A stretch of DNA of 64,000 nucleotides, from contig JAEOAD010000052.1 in assembly GCA_036365145.1 (NCBI GenBank), positions 14,569,501 through 14,633,500 of the forward strand, read 5' to 3'. The position numbers and the translations under genes are program-made. The stretch is from Orientallactaga sibirica. Taxonomy: Eukaryota > Chordata > Mammalia > Rodentia > Dipodidae. The notes below the pieces were generated by a model. That model did no database searches, was not told the DNA's origin, and saw nothing but the letters and a program-made list of their open reading frames with translations. This document shows positions 32,744 through 43,895 of this stretch, piece after piece (position 1 is the first letter of the stretch; every line of letters begins with the position of its first letter).

Positions 32744-33879
32744 TCCTAGGCTATTCCTGAAATTTACTATCGCTCTGCTAGACAAACACCACAAACCCTA
32801 GCAAGAGTTCTAGAAGACAAAAGAAACCCTGAAGTCAGCCTGTGTTTGGAAAGGCTAATGAAGCTATATGAGTGGCTGTTTCAGTGAAGTGAGCAAGAAG
32901 AGGAAGTTATTTAAAACATTATTTATAGATGATGAAGCTGATTAATTGCTCCAGTCAACTCCCAGGCTGCCTCCTAACTCGTACTTTACCCTTCTGGTTA
33001 ATTGACATGTGCGCAGGACAGGTACAAATGGAGAGCTCCTGGTCAGGTCTTCCTTCTGAAATGATTTACTGCTTTTATTAACAGGAAGTGGAGGAGAGGG
33101 TTGGTCCTGGCATTAACATTCTATTTTCATTCACTTCTCCCTAACAGTTAGTCTTCTTTTTATCTCCCATTATTGCTAAAGAGTACTAGGGGACAAGATA
33201 CTTAGAGACTTAGTGAGATGCAAATGGTAATGATGGTCCTGAAAAAACTGGTACAGGAGTCATCAGTGACGAACGCAGGAAAGAATTTAATGTAACAATC
33301 CAAAGTCCTCTCCTGACTGCTGCCAGTGCTGTTCACCAACATCCCAGCAGACAGGAACGTCATTAAGTTAACTTCACAGCAGGTAAACAAGAATGACAAC
33401 GTGTGCTACATTTCCCTAAAAGAAGAGACACATGCTAACTGCTTAGAAGTTCACTTGGATTAACACATACAGAATGAATAGGGACATCCTCATATTTACT
33501 TTACAAAATGACAGGGTGTCAGGAACTGTCAAGCTCCACCCACGTCTTCCTTACAGCTGGTCCTAGTCTAGGAATATCAGCTAGGCCTTGCTTCACACCT
33601 GCTAACAGTATTTTCCTAACTGTAGCCAGAAATCGGTCCCTCAACCTTCTAATCACTGCCCAGTGCCTTCCTAGAGCTTAGTGAGACTTGGCCCGGCTCA
33701 GCAGCCTGAGTTCTAGTCTTCACCTGCCTTCTTCACAGTGAGAGGGCAGGGCCGGCACAGCCCCTGACGTCATGTCCACATGCAGCTTCGGACTAGCACC
33801 TGGCCAACTCTGCTCAGTCAGCATCCAACCTCAGCTGTGTCTTCTGGGTTCTGGAGGCAGTCTATACAAAATACTACTT
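32744..33879. other. unique intron with a CRE-like site
   Basis: No gene or repeat recognised. TGACGTCA at 33765-33772 is a perfect 8-bp CRE/ATF palindrome in a locally GC-rich context. Confidence 0.5.
33765..33772. promoter_or_regulatory. CRE (TGACGTCA)
   Basis: Full palindromic CREB/ATF motif including an intact CpG. There is no sign of a promoter around it, so activity is uncertain. Confidence 0.3.
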
Positions 33880-33995
33880 CACCCAAATCTTGTACTGAGC
33901 CCTTATTATCTGCCAAGTGTTCCTCTATGGGCTGGCTGTACAGTAATGAACAAACTTGCATACAGACTTCTGAAGTTTAGAAACAAAGAGTGTCA
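33880..33995 (-). mobile_element. L2-like LINE fragment
   Basis: TTGTACTGAGCCCTTATTAT, CTGCCAAGTGTTCCTCTATG and AGTAATGAACAAACTTGC mirror the reverse of the L2 3' end. Confidence 0.5.
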
Positions 33996-34169
33996 TTTGC
34001 CAGAAAAACCAGTGGCTGTCTGAACAGCACAGACAGGCTGAGGACAGGAAGAGATTGTGGCATGTACCTGTGGGAGCCTGGCCAAGAACAGGCACATGAA
34101 CTATGCAACCTGCTACAAGCACGTAACGAAAGAGCATTTGTGTCAGCCAAGAAGGCAACTCAGCATGTA

Positions 34170-34920
34170 ATGCAACACACGCCCATTGCTTCTGGGATTA
34201 CACCACCCGGCACGGTGCACGGCGCTTCTGAATCAATTGTTGGCCCTCAGTGCTGACCCAGCAAAGGGATTAGCATGGCATTACAAGAATAGATCCAAGA
34301 AGTGTAAAAACCAAGCACTGATAGGGATGCTGGGGCGGAACCATGGCAACAGCAACTCAGCAAAGTAAAATGCAGCAACACGCCCATTGGCCCTGTGAGC
34401 ACACCTCAGGACAAGGCGTCCCTCCTTGGGCTGTGTAATGCAACAACTGCTCGTTCGTCCCTCCTCGGTCACTGCACACCTCAGGACAAATTGTCTGTTC
34501 TAAGGGTGGGATGTGAGCACACCTCAGGACTGGTCGGTCCCTCCTGGGCAAAGGGTGGGATTACCTCAGGACAACTTTTCGTTGCCCGTCCCTTGGCTGT
34601 TCTCGGGTGGCCCTGCACACCCAGAATAGATTGAGCACACCTCAGGACAATAGATGGGCTGTTCAAGAGACGGGGTGTGTGAGCAAAACCAGGACACTGA
34701 TAGGGATGCTGGGGCGGAACCATGGCAACAAGTACAGAAACTCAAGCCAGCAAAGTAAAATGCGCAGCAAAGTAAAATGGGTGGAGACGGGGTGGCCCTG
34801 TGAGCACACCTCAGGACAACTGCTCGTTCGTCCCTCCTTGGGCTGTTCTAAGGGTGGAGACGGGGTCCCTCGTCCCTCCTCGGTCTGTTCTAAGGGTTGG
34901 GCTATCCTGGTCAGAATGTT
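34170..34920. repeat. mosaic tandem-repeat region, unclassified
   Basis: Several short GC-rich motifs recur in changing order. GCACACCTCAGGACAA occurs in full or part at about 34399, 34474, 34517, 34562, 34635 and 34804. CTCGTTCGTCCCTCCT-type occurs at about 34416, 34450, 34533, 34822 and 34870. CTGTTCTAAGGGTGG-type occurs at about 34495, 34597, 34659, 34842 and 34883. A block of about 36 bp with ATAGGGATGCTGGGGCGGAA is repeated at 34316 and 34695, and CAGCAAAGTAAAATG at 34358, 34748 and 34765. Spacings of about 379 and 405 bp suggest one larger duplication over smaller ones. No family is recognised. Confidence 0.8.
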
Positions 34921-35371
34921 CCCCTCTCTGTTCTGCTGTCCAAATTGCCAGGCTGTTAGTTAAGTCTGCTCTCTGCTTTTTATTCTTTGTGTTTGGGGAT
35001 GGTGTTATCATTAGATCAATTCTGAATTCAATTAGGGCATTCAAGGGTATTCTTTTTCTTTTTCTTTACACTTATATCCAGTAGATCAAACCAAAGATTT
35101 TTATGTTGTATGGGTCTCTGCTCACCTAAAAGGCAGTGAGAGTGAGGAACAATACTTCAGCCAACTCTGACCTCTGGTATCTCATGATCAGTGACCTGAG
35201 CCTTGGGCTTCTCTGATATTCCTCACTGCTCTAAAGGCAAGGAAGGGGAGGGAGGGGCAGTGTTTGGATGTACGGAGTAAGAAGGCACCTTTACCGGTGA
35301 TCTAATGCTGTGCTCAGGTTTTCAGGCCATTCTGAAGATGTAAACACAGGCTGCTTTCAAAGCTGTCCTGT

Positions 35372-35555
35372 GGGAGGTTGAGGAGATGGCTCAGCATTTC
35401 AAGGCACTTTCTTGCAAAGCCCATGTTCAATTCCCCAGACACCCATGTAAAGCCGGTTGGGTTTTTGTTGCAGCAGTAAGAGACCCTGGCATGTGCGTGC
35501 ATGCATAAACACGCGCACACACACATACGGGGGGTGGTGAAAGAGAGAGAAAGCG
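35372..35555 (+). mobile_element. diverged B2-like SINE with CA-rich end
   Basis: GGTTGAGGAGATGGCTCAGC head and TTCAATTCCCCAGACACCC. The 3' half is replaced by GCATGTGCGTGCATGC and a short (CA)n, then a purine-rich end. The (TC)n/AATAAA tail is absent. Confidence 0.7.
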
Positions 35556-36094
35556 AGGGAGAATCCTCTAACTGGACTCCCTGCCTTGGGCAAAACCTTG
35601 GATTTGGCTGTAGTCCCCTGCACACAAGGCTATCAGAACTTCAGTTCAAAGCTATCTGACCAGGTAGCTGGCTTTGGGCTTTCTGAAAGCTGCCTCTGTC
35701 CACAGCCTGCACATCTTGATTCCTCTTTCAACATGACCTCTGGCCTCTGAGATTATGTTACTTTCTTTCTGTTATAATTTGTATCTTATTTCTAGGATCT
35801 TTAGTCAGAGGGCTGCTGAGACAATCTTAAATTCTAGAGCAACAGAGTTGGCATATGTATGTATACACAGTTCCTGAATGACTCTGACATGAGATGAAGC
35901 TGCTACCAGTGGCATCTTCTGTGGCTATAGCCAACAAAATTCCCTGACTGTCTAATAAAAGGACAATTTATTTAAACCCCCATTACCTCCATTCTCACCT
36001 TCAGCTAGGATTGTGAACAGTACTGAAGTAATTGTAAAGAGAAAACACTTTAGGTCATTGTGCTATGTCCAGTTTGGGGACTTATGAAGGTAAG
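35556..36094. other. unique intron sequence
   Basis: Nothing recognisable. Confidence 0.55.
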
Positions 36095-36290
36095 AGAAAG
36101 TACCATTTCTGAGCACTTACTAAGCCAAGTCCTCTGTTTTGTGACTTCCACACACACTATTCCTTCACTTCCTCTATGAACGTAGTACACTGAATGGCAT
36201 TAGCTGTACTGGTCAAGGACAGGGGCCAGCAGGTTCTGAAGCTGAGCTTGGAACCAGGTGTCAGTGTGACTCCAAGAACGTTTTCTGTGT
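36095..36290 (-). mobile_element. MIR SINE fragment
   Basis: TTTCTGAGCACTTACTAAGC, CACACTATTCCTTCACTTCC, GCTTGGAACCAGGTGTCAGT and TGACTCCAAGAACG follow the reversed MIR end to end. The central core is weak. Confidence 0.55.
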
Positions 36291-36582
36291 CTACGCAATG
36301 CTGTCTCTCCCGCCCTTCTGTGATTACACTTTCCCCGGCAAAGCAGCACGCTGACTCCGAGGGGAAAAAACGTGATAAAATCTTTGCTCAGCTCACAGAT
36401 CCATCATTACAATGGCAGAATAGGGACTTTAGTCAGAGTCCCCAGTTCCAAATGTTTAATCAAAACCAAAGGAAACACATGAATTTTTTAAACGAAAGTC
36501 TTAAACTTTGGATTCTCTGTCCACTACCGTGAGAAATAGGAAGAGCTCTCTGTGGAGGAGCCCAGTGCTGTCTGGGGAAACA

Positions 36583-36600
36583 GGACGGTCTGCACCGTCC
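36583..36600. other. perfect 7-bp stem inverted repeat
   Basis: GGACGGT CTGC ACCGTCC: two perfect 7-bp arms with a 4-base loop, in a CpG-rich patch (36575-36645) within AT-rich intron. There is no T-run after it. Confidence 0.6.
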
Positions 36601-37277
36601 CGCCGCCTAAACTTCGTTGAGCGTCTGGGATTCGGCACGGGGCATGTTTTATGTTTCCCTGAACTAATACCTTAGGAGTGCTTTAGCTTTGTCCACAGCT
36701 ACTTCAGCAATAGGCTGACTTGAATTTTCACTATTTTGTGGAAAAACTGCTACATGAGCCTGGCACTAGACTGATGGCCTGTGTCAGATACACTTACGAT
36801 GTCCAATGACAGTGACTTTCATATAGACAGGATGCTGATGTCTGAACTGCAATGCTGACACACAATAGCCACACAGACACATCAGATTAGACTGCTGCTG
36901 TTCCCAGCGAGCCTAGTCTTCTTGATGAACGCTCCTCCCAAGGATGGGAAAGGCTTTCAGCTGCTAAAACATGAGTCTATGAGTTTGTTCCAGAGGTTCA
37001 CACCCTTTTCCACTTGGAATTCTCATGTTGTAGGAATTTTTTCCCAGACAGAAATCTGAATAGAAAAACAAAGAATAAATTATCCTGACTACTAGGTAAG
37101 TTCTATAAAGACTTTATGCTACTAGGACTTATATAAGACCAAGAAATGTAAAAAGTATGGTAATAGACCCAAAGAAACATAAAGCTACAACAGGAGGATA
37201 AAAAACAGCCAGCAAAGCAAATAAGCAAAAACTACAACCGATGTGGACAACCAACGTTAGCATACCCTGCCCAAGGT
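36601..37277. other. unique intron sequence
   Basis: No gene or repeat recognised. Confidence 0.55.
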
Positions 37278-37437
37278 TTTTCTTTTCTTTTCTTTCTTTT
37301 TTTTTGGGGGGGGGTAAGATCTCACTCTAGTCCAGGCTGACCTGGAACTCACTCTGTAGTGCCAAGCTGAATTCACAGTGATCTTCCTACCCCTGACTCC
37401 TGAGTGCTAACGTTAAAAGTACACACCTCCATGCCCA
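37278..37437 (-). mobile_element. B1 SINE
   Basis: CTTTTCTTT/G-run tail, then CTCACTCTAGTCCAGGCTGA to ACACCTCCATGCCCA. It carries a small change in the CTCAGGGTGGCC region. Confidence 0.9.
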
Positions 37438-37514
37438 TCATTTCTCCTCCTTCTTGAGGGCAATGTTACATTTGGGAACTGGGAAACAGAAATGACTTCT
37501 CCTCCTCCTAAAAC

Positions 37515-37845
37515 AAAAGAGGGCCAGGGTTTAGCTCGGTGATAGAGAGCTTGTCTGAACCGACAAGCTCAGGGTCAGTCTGACAGCATTGCAAGACCCT
37601 GTCAAAAATAAACAAAAACACCCAATTAGGGCTGGGGATGTTGCTCAGTGGGCAGAGTGCTTGCCTTGGCCCTGAATGTGTTTCCTGGAACCACATATAC
37701 CAAGGTGTGGTGGTTCATGCTTGTAATCCTGTCACTTTGAAGGTAGAGACAGGAGGATCAGGAGTTCAAGGTCACCCTCAGTTACACATGGAGTTGCAGG
37801 CCAGCATAGGGCTACAAGAGACCCTATCTCCAAAACAAATAATTA
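37515..37845 (+). mobile_element. ID-like SINE followed by a B4 SINE
   Basis: 37515-37620 is an ID-like head ending AAGACCCTGTCAAAAATAAAC. 37628-37840 is a full B4 with head GGGCTGGGGATGTTGCTCAG and B1-like body GTGTGGTGGTTCATGCTTGT to GAGACCCTATCTCCAAAAC. They lie head to tail. Confidence 0.8.
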
Positions 37846-37899
37846 GTTAAAAATTAAAAACAAACAAAAAAAATCAAAAACAACAAAACCCAAAACACC

Positions 37900-38414
37900 T
37901 CACTTCCTTAGGGTTCCCTGTCCTTGAATTTGTCTGATTTTCCCTGTTCTATCCTGACTTTCTCTTATTTAGGACTCCCTTTACCATGCCATTTATCAAA
38001 TTATGAAGGAAATATTGGAGGTTATGGTTTCACTAAGCAGTATAATCATGAGTGTTTATTTGGAGAGGGTTCAGTGTTCTTGGCAGAAGGCAATGTAAAC
38101 AAAATCAGTTTGGTCACCATAAGCTAAGTTCTATCCAAGAAAATCTCTTCTAGAACGAGGTCGGCAGCCAGCCTGAGCCCAAGGACCACCAACAGGCTGT
38201 CCTAAGGACCTTGGAGGCAGGGACTTGACGTGGATACTGACGACTTTCTGCTGAGACTCCCACAAGGTTCCTGCTGCTCTTGCCTGGCTTGCAGGGCCCA
38301 GCAGCATCTGTCTGCAGAGATGTGCTCTACTCTTCTCTCCCTCCTGTCTTCACATTCTCTGCCACATTCGCCCTCCCCCACACCTCTGCATCAGCTGCTC
38401 TGTCACTGGAGTTC
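37900..38414. other. unique intron sequence
   Basis: No gene or repeat recognised. Confidence 0.5.
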
Positions 38415-38565
38415 TCTCCAGTTCTTTGTGCATGTAAGCATGCATGTGCATTCACGTCCACACGGGCATGTGTGTATGTGGCCGCGTGTGGAGGCCAGAG
38501 GACAGCCTCAGGTGTCAATCCTCAGTAATACCATCCACGTTATTGACTGATTGATTTATTTTTTG
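38415..38565 (-). mobile_element. B4A 3' part, reverse
   Basis: GCATGTGTGTATGTGGCCGC, GTGTGGAGGCCAGAGGACAG and CCTCAGGTGTCAATCCTCAG mirror the 3' end of the B4-type copy at 58803-59112. Confidence 0.65.
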
Positions 38566-38745
38566 TTTTCGTACTGGGGATTGAGCTCAGGGCCTTGTGC
38601 ACGCTAGGTAATTGTCTTCCACTGAGCACCCCCAGCAAGGGTCACAAGCACACATCACTATTTCCTTGTGCACACCGAGTAAGCACCTTCCACTGAGCTC
38701 CTCCAGTAGGGGTTAAAGCACACACCACTTTTTCCAGCTTTTAAA
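38566..38745 (-). mobile_element. ID-like heads in tandem, reverse
   Basis: TACTGGGGATTGAGCTCAGG, then TCTTCCACTGAGCACCCCC. A second related block lies at about 38665-38740 (CACCTTCCACTGAGCTCCTCC), so part of the unit is duplicated with period about 75 bp. Confidence 0.6.
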
Positions 38746-38804
38746 ATGTGGGTTCTGGATATTGGACTCAGGTCCTGGAGCTTGCTCAGTGAGCACTTGA
38801 TACT

Positions 38805-39095
38805 GTCTGAGCCGTCACTCCTTCCAGCTCTCACTCTGGCTGCTCTTACTCAGCCCCTTGTTCTCTGTCCCTTGAATCCTCCCATCTGGGCCAAAGCTCC
38901 CCCAGGTGCCCCAAAGGCCCCTGTATGGTCCTCTCTGAGCATGTGTGATGCTGTGCCCCAGCATCCCACTGGAACGTCAGCTCCTCAGATGCAGTGACTC
39001 ATCTGTCTTCTTCCTTCTTTGATTTCTCTTGCCCTAAAGGACCTGACACCTGGCAGGTGCTTAGCAATATCTGTTGATGAAATAAATGAGGCTAA
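38805..39095 (+). mobile_element. L2 LINE 3' end
   Basis: CTGGAACGTCAGCTCCTCAG, TCTTGCCCTAAAGGACCTGA, TGGCAGGTGCTTAGCAATAT, then GATGAAATAAATGAG: the L2 3' terminal order including its short repeats. Confidence 0.6.
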
Positions 39096-39384
39096 ACAAG
39101 GAAGTGAAGGAAGGAGGAGAAAAGAGGCAAGAGGAAGGAAACTGCTTCTGAAGAAGCAGGGCATTGTGTTCATAACCTGAGTGCCATGACACAGTTGTTA
39201 CATCACCGCACGCCTGGCTCTCCTCCTCATAAACTGCAAAGACTATGCATGCACCTTTGGTTTTCTCCAACAACAGAAAAGCAGACTCTAAGCTCCTGAC
39301 AGAACAAACCACTGCTCATGTTTTTAGGGCACTTTACAGCTGTTTCAGAGTGGCTGTGACGGTTGTGATAGTTCTGGGAGGCAA

Positions 39385-39500
39385 GTGAAGAGTAAATATT
39401 ATTACTCTCATTGTGTACATGAGGAAACTAAGGCTCAGTGACTTGTGGCCTGCCAAGGCCATATGTTCTCTAAATGGCAAAAGTAGAAGCTTCAGGTCCC
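39385..39500 (-). mobile_element. MIR SINE fragment
   Basis: ATTATTACTCTCATTGTGTA, ATGAGGAAACTAAGGCTCAG and TGACTTGTGGCCTGCCAAGG match the reversed MIR core well. Confidence 0.6.
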
Positions 39501-39905
39501 TTGGTAAGGGATGAGTTGGGCCCCCATGGCAGTGTGTAAATTCTGCAGTTTACCTATCACCTGGGGAGCAGGGGTCAAAGAGGACAAAAGCATTAATTAG
39601 CCTCTAATCTCCAGTGAATTAAAATCTAATCAAAATATGTTATAAAGTGTCTAATTTCTTCTACATGCATGGCATAAGCAGAACTATTGCTCAAGAGCAA
39701 TGTTCTCCCAACAAACGCAAACTTAAGCTCACAGCAAGAGCTGCTGGCCGAGTCCTGTGAACAACACCCGCCAGTTATGCTTGCGCCAGCTTCTTTACCT
39801 GGTTTGATAGACAGTCTCTTGCCAACCTCAACAGGACACTGAGCTCACACCGGAAATAGCTCTTTCAGTTTTGCCGTTTGCAAACAAAAAGAATCATCCA
39901 GGAAA
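39501..39905. other. unique intron sequence
   Basis: Nothing recognised. Confidence 0.5.
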
Positions 39906-39909
39906 TCAG

Positions 39910-40745
39910 TTTTTCTTTTTTTACAGATTGAGGAATGACTGATGTACAGTAAGCTGAACATTTTCACAATGTACCATGATAATGGCTTTTGACATATGCT
40001 TACATCCAAGCAACCACAACCAGGACAAGGAACATGTCCATCACCCCAAAGTTTCCTCTGACTCTTTGTAATCGCTCCCTCCCATGACTACACAAGCAGG
40101 GCCTGTTTTCTGTCATTATAGATTGGTTTGCATTCTCTAGAATTTTATATAAATGGAATCATACAGCATCTATTGTTTTCCTGTCTTGTTTCTTTCAGTC
40201 CACAGAATCATTTTGAGATTCATCCACTTTCATGTGCGTACCAACAGTACATTCACTTTCACTGCTGAGTGGTATTCCATGGTCTGGCTCTTCCCTGTTG
40301 ATGACTGTTGGGGTTGCTTCTGTCTTTGGCTATGTTAATCAGTATGAGCATTAAGTCCTGAGTCTGAGTCTGTGTGGACACAGGCTCTCATCTCTCTTGA
40401 CTTAGAGCCCAGCAGTACAGTGAGTATAGAGCAGGAGCGTCTTTCACGTTGTAAGAACAGCCAAGGCGTTGTTGTTAAGTAGGGGCGCCGTCTCATATTC
40501 CCGGGACAGTTTGAATTCTACATCCTTGCCAATACTTGGTTTGGTAAGGTTTTTGAATTTTAGTGATTCTAGTGGGTGTATAGTATTATTTTTTGTGGTT
40601 TGAATTTGTATTTCCCCAATGATTGTAATATCTGTTGAAATCTTTTGCCTAAGTTTTATTAACTATTTATCTTCTTACTCATATGTTATAAAGGTGCATG
40701 TATATCTTGGATCAAAATTCATTGAATTTATGGAAGTTCTCAATA
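39910..40745 (-). mobile_element. old L1M 3' end, reverse
   Basis: TTTTACAGATTGAGGAATGA, GTCCATCACCCCAAAGTTTC, TAGAATTTTATATAAATGGA, TGAGATTCATCCACTTTC and GCTGAGTGGTATTCCATGG are the classic reverse-orientation L1M series. The reading frame is degenerate. Confidence 0.85.
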
Positions 40746-40952
40746 AAACCAAAGTTCTTTTTCTTAGTAGGTAGGTAGACAGATGATAGATACACACATG
40801 ATATTGACAGAGAGTCAGGCAACAGATGCTTTAGAAATTATTTCTCCTTGATCTCTTGCTGCTGTTTTTTTCTTACAGCACTGCTTTGAAGAATAAACTT
40901 ATTTTGGTGAAGAAAACTTACTGATCTTTACCTTATGTTTCATGTTCTTATC

Positions 40953-41275
40953 TGTGTTATGGTCTGGATGTTTGTGTCTCCCAAAATCCTTGAGTTCCTA
41001 AGCCCCAAGATGGTGGCATTCTAAAATGTGGCCACTGGAAGGTTCTGCTCTCATGGTATGGGTACCACAATGAGCCAGCTAGTCCCCTTTGTCATATGAG
41101 ATTATACTGTGTACATGTTCCTCTGCAGGAAACAAGCCCTCTTCAGACCACCAATCTGCCAGTGCTTTGATCAAAGATCCCCCAGCCCCCGAGGACTGTG
41201 AGAAGTAAACTGCTGTTGTTTAGGAGCTGTGTGGTCTACAGTAGTTGGCTAAAATAGACTGAATAGACATAACAC
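40953..41275 (+). mobile_element. MLT1-type MaLR LTR
   Basis: TGTTATGGTCTGGATGTTTG start, ACTGTGAGAAGTAAACTGCT and GTTGTTTAGGAGCTGTGTGG near the end. The remembered MLT1 order is kept with deletions. Non-coding. Confidence 0.7.
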
Positions 41276-41596
41276 CTACGTTAAGTCAAGAAGTCCATTT
41301 TCAGCTCATGCTGTGGAGAAAGGGTTAAAGCTCGGCTTTTTGGTTATGACTATCTAATTGACCTACCACAGCTGTTGAAATGATGACTCTTTATTGAGTT
41401 ACCTGTGCACCTTTATACAAAATCGGTTGTTCATATCTGTGTGGGTTGATTTCTAAGCTTTGTTTGACTTATCCATTTTCTCCTCTTTAAGACAACACTA
41501 CCTTGATTATTACCTTGATCACTGTAAGCTTTACAGTGGGTCTTAAAATCATGTAGTGTAAATTCTTCTAACTTTGCTCTTTAAAAAAATTTTGGG

Positions 41597-41808
41597 GGCT
41601 AGAGAGATGGCTCAGTGGTTAAGGTGCTTGTCTGCAAAACCTAAGGACCCATGCTCAATTCCCTAGGATCCACATAAAGCCAGAGGTACAAGGTGGCACA
41701 TGCATCTGGAGTTTGTTTGCAGTGGCTAGAGGCCCTGGTATGCCCATTCTCCCTCTATCTGCCTCTCTTTCTCTCAAATAAATAAATAAATGAAATATTT
41801 AAAAAAAT
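41597..41808 (+). mobile_element. B2-like SINE, short subtype
   Basis: GGGGCTAGAGAGATGGCTCA head, TGCATCTGGAGTTTGTTTGC body, CTCAAATAAATAAATAAATG tail. Confidence 0.94.
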
Positions 41809-41816
41809 TTAAACTA

Positions 41817-42038
41817 GCCTGGAGAGATGGCTCGGTGGTTAAGGCACTTGCCAGCAAAGCCAAAGGACCCAGATTTGATTCCCCAGTATCCATGTAAAGC
41901 TAGAAGCACAAGGTGGTTTGAGAGCCTGGAGTTTGATGGCAGTGGCTAGAGACCCTGGTGTGCCCATTCTCTTTCTGTATCGTCCTCTCTCTCCTTCCCT
42001 CCTCTCTCTCTCAAATAAATAAACAAAATAAATAAACT
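41817..42038 (+). mobile_element. B2-like SINE, short subtype
   Basis: Second copy head-to-tail with the one at 41597, only about 9 bp apart. GCCTGGAGAGATGGCTCGGT head. AGAAGCACAAGGTGGTTTGA shows it is a different, older copy and not a duplication. Confidence 0.93.
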
Positions 42039-42240
42039 TTAAAAACTTATTTTGGGTCCTTGCCATTTATATATGTATTTTAGAATTCGCTAGTCAATTC
42101 CTCCAAGAAGTCTGCTGAGGTGTTTGACTACTTGTATCTTAACATCAATTATTAATCTTGGAAGAACGAATGTGCAAATATTGAGTTTTCTGAACCATAT
42201 ATGATATTTCTCTACTTATTTAGGTCTTATTTCTCATAGT

Positions 42241-42460
42241 TTTTAAAAAGATTTTATTTTTATTTATTTATTTGAGACAGAGAAAGGGAGAGAGAAAGAA
42301 AGAGAATGGGCACACACAGAACCTCTAGCCACTGCAAATGAACTCCAGACACATGCGCCACCTTGTGCATCTTGCTTATGTGGGACCTGGAGAATCGAAC
42401 CGGGGTCCTTAGGCTTTGCAAGCATGCACCTTAATCACTAAGCCATCTCTCCAGCCCTCT
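42241..42460 (-). mobile_element. B2-like SINE, short subtype
   Basis: TTTTATTTTTATTTATTTAT tail, a GA-rich block, CCAGACACATGCGCCACCTT, then AAGCCATCTCTCCAGCCCT. Confidence 0.94.
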
Positions 42461-42838
42461 CGTACAGTTTTTAACATATAAGTTTTGTGTATCTTGGTCA
42501 GATTTACCAAGACTACTCTATATTTCTGAGGCTATTGAAAGTAGTATTTAACAAAAATAATCTTTTTCCACAGGAAGAATGCAAACTCATTCTTTCCATC
42601 TGCCTATGTGTGATCTCCCATTCTTGTGCTCCACAATTATTTTCCATGCACTCCTGAGTGCTAGGCTCTGAAGATGGTGGCTATTAGCCCCTGTGTTCCC
42701 ACTACCTGTAACCCTAGTCAACACATCTTACTCTAGCTGCATTACACAAGTAGACACCTTGTTGGTTATATATGCTACTATGTGTTTTCTTCTTGTATAT
42801 GCATTTTGCTCGACTAAACTGAGAGTAAAAACGAATTT

Positions 42839-43105
42839 AGGGCTGGAGAGACGGCTTAGGGGTTAAGGCGCCTGCCTCCTAACCCTAAGAACACTGGTTC
42901 CAATCTCCAGCGGTTCCAATCTCCAGGTCCCACGCAAGGGCGCAATGCCGCACTTGACCACAAGGGGGGCGCACACATCTGGATTTCGTTCGCAGCAGCT
43001 GAGACACTGCTTGCGCGCCCATCTCTGTCTTCCTCTCTCTCTCTCTCTGTGTCTCTCTCTCTCTGTGCCTCCCCCCCCAAAAAAATAATAAAAAATAAAA
43101 AGTTT
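42839..43105 (+). mobile_element. B2-like SINE, long subtype, duplicated B-box region
   Basis: GGGCTGGAGAGACGGCTTAG head and two GGTTCCAATCTCCAG copies (42896-42927). The CTCF-like core has one extra G (CCACAAGGGGGGCGC, 42958-42972). (TC)n and A-rich tail follow. Confidence 0.93.
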
Positions 43106-43123
43106 TAAAAAAAACTTGAATTT

Positions 43124-43337
43124 AGGGTTAGAGAGATGGCTTAGCAGTAAAGACACTTGCCTGTGAAGCCTAAGGATCTATGTTCGACTCTCCAGATCCC
43201 TTGTAAATCACAAAGGTGAGGCAAGGACAAGGTCACACATGCCCACTAGGTGGTGCAAGCATCTGGAGTTCAATTGTAGTGGCTGAGGACCTGGCATTCC
43301 AATTCTCTTTCTTTCTCTAAAATAAAAAAAAAAATAA
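43124..43337 (+). mobile_element. B2-like SINE, intermediate form
   Basis: GGGTTAGAGAGATGGCTTAG head. The middle reads CACATGCCCACTAGGTGGTG, a diverged form of the long insert. The A tail joins the following B1 without a gap. Confidence 0.88.
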
Positions 43338-43496
43338 GCCAGGCATGGTAGCGCATGCCTTTAATCCCAGCACTTGGGATGCAGAGGTATGAGGATCCCT
43401 GTGAGTTCAAGGCCACCCTAAGACTACATAGTGAATTCCAGGTCAGCCTGAGTTAAAGTGAGACCTTAGCTCTAAAAAACAAACAAACAAACAAAC
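43338..43496 (+). mobile_element. B1 SINE abutting a SINE tail
   Basis: GCCAGGCATGGTAGCGCATG to AGACCTTAGCTCTAAAAAAC with an (AAAC)n tail. It begins inside the A tail of the preceding SINE, a preferred insertion site. Confidence 0.94.
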
Positions 43497-43710
43497 ATGG
43501 AATCTATACTTACTCATAAATCCATTATGCTTGGGGTATTGATAAAGAGATAAATTATTTTTCTTAATAAATTACTCCTATCATTACAAAAAAATTATGT
43601 CTCAAATTCTATCCATATTTAACACCGGCTTATAATTAAGCAAATAAAGAATAGATAAGCATGTTCTGTTCAGCTGCAGTACATATTAAGGGGCTTTAAA
43701 GAACTATGTA

Positions 43711-43895
43711 TGAGCCAGCCATTGTGGTACATGCCTTTAATCCCAGCACTTGGGAGACATAGGTAGGTGGTAGGAGGAGCGCCATGAGTTCAAGGCTACC
43801 CTGAAACTACCGAGTAAATTCCAGCTCAGCCTGGGCAGCACAAGACCCTACTTCAAAAAAATGAAAATAAATAAATAAATAAATAAATAAATAAA
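43711..43895 (+). mobile_element. B1 SINE
   Basis: GAGCCAGCCATTGTGGTACA to ACAAGACCCTACTTCAAAAA with an (AAAT)n tail. It contains a small internal TAGGTGG duplication. Confidence 0.93.

Noticed and set aside
34281..34723. Minus-strand proteins with recurring CPEVCS-type motifs
   Set aside because: The recurrences reflect the DNA repeats, occur in several frames and have no start or splice support.
34399..34819. CRISPR-like array
   Set aside because: Repeats are unequal, spacers irregular and partly repeated, and the genome is mammalian.
42856..43156. Open frames rich in RERERE on the minus strand
   Set aside because: These are translations of the (TC)n block of SINEs and recur at every such copy.
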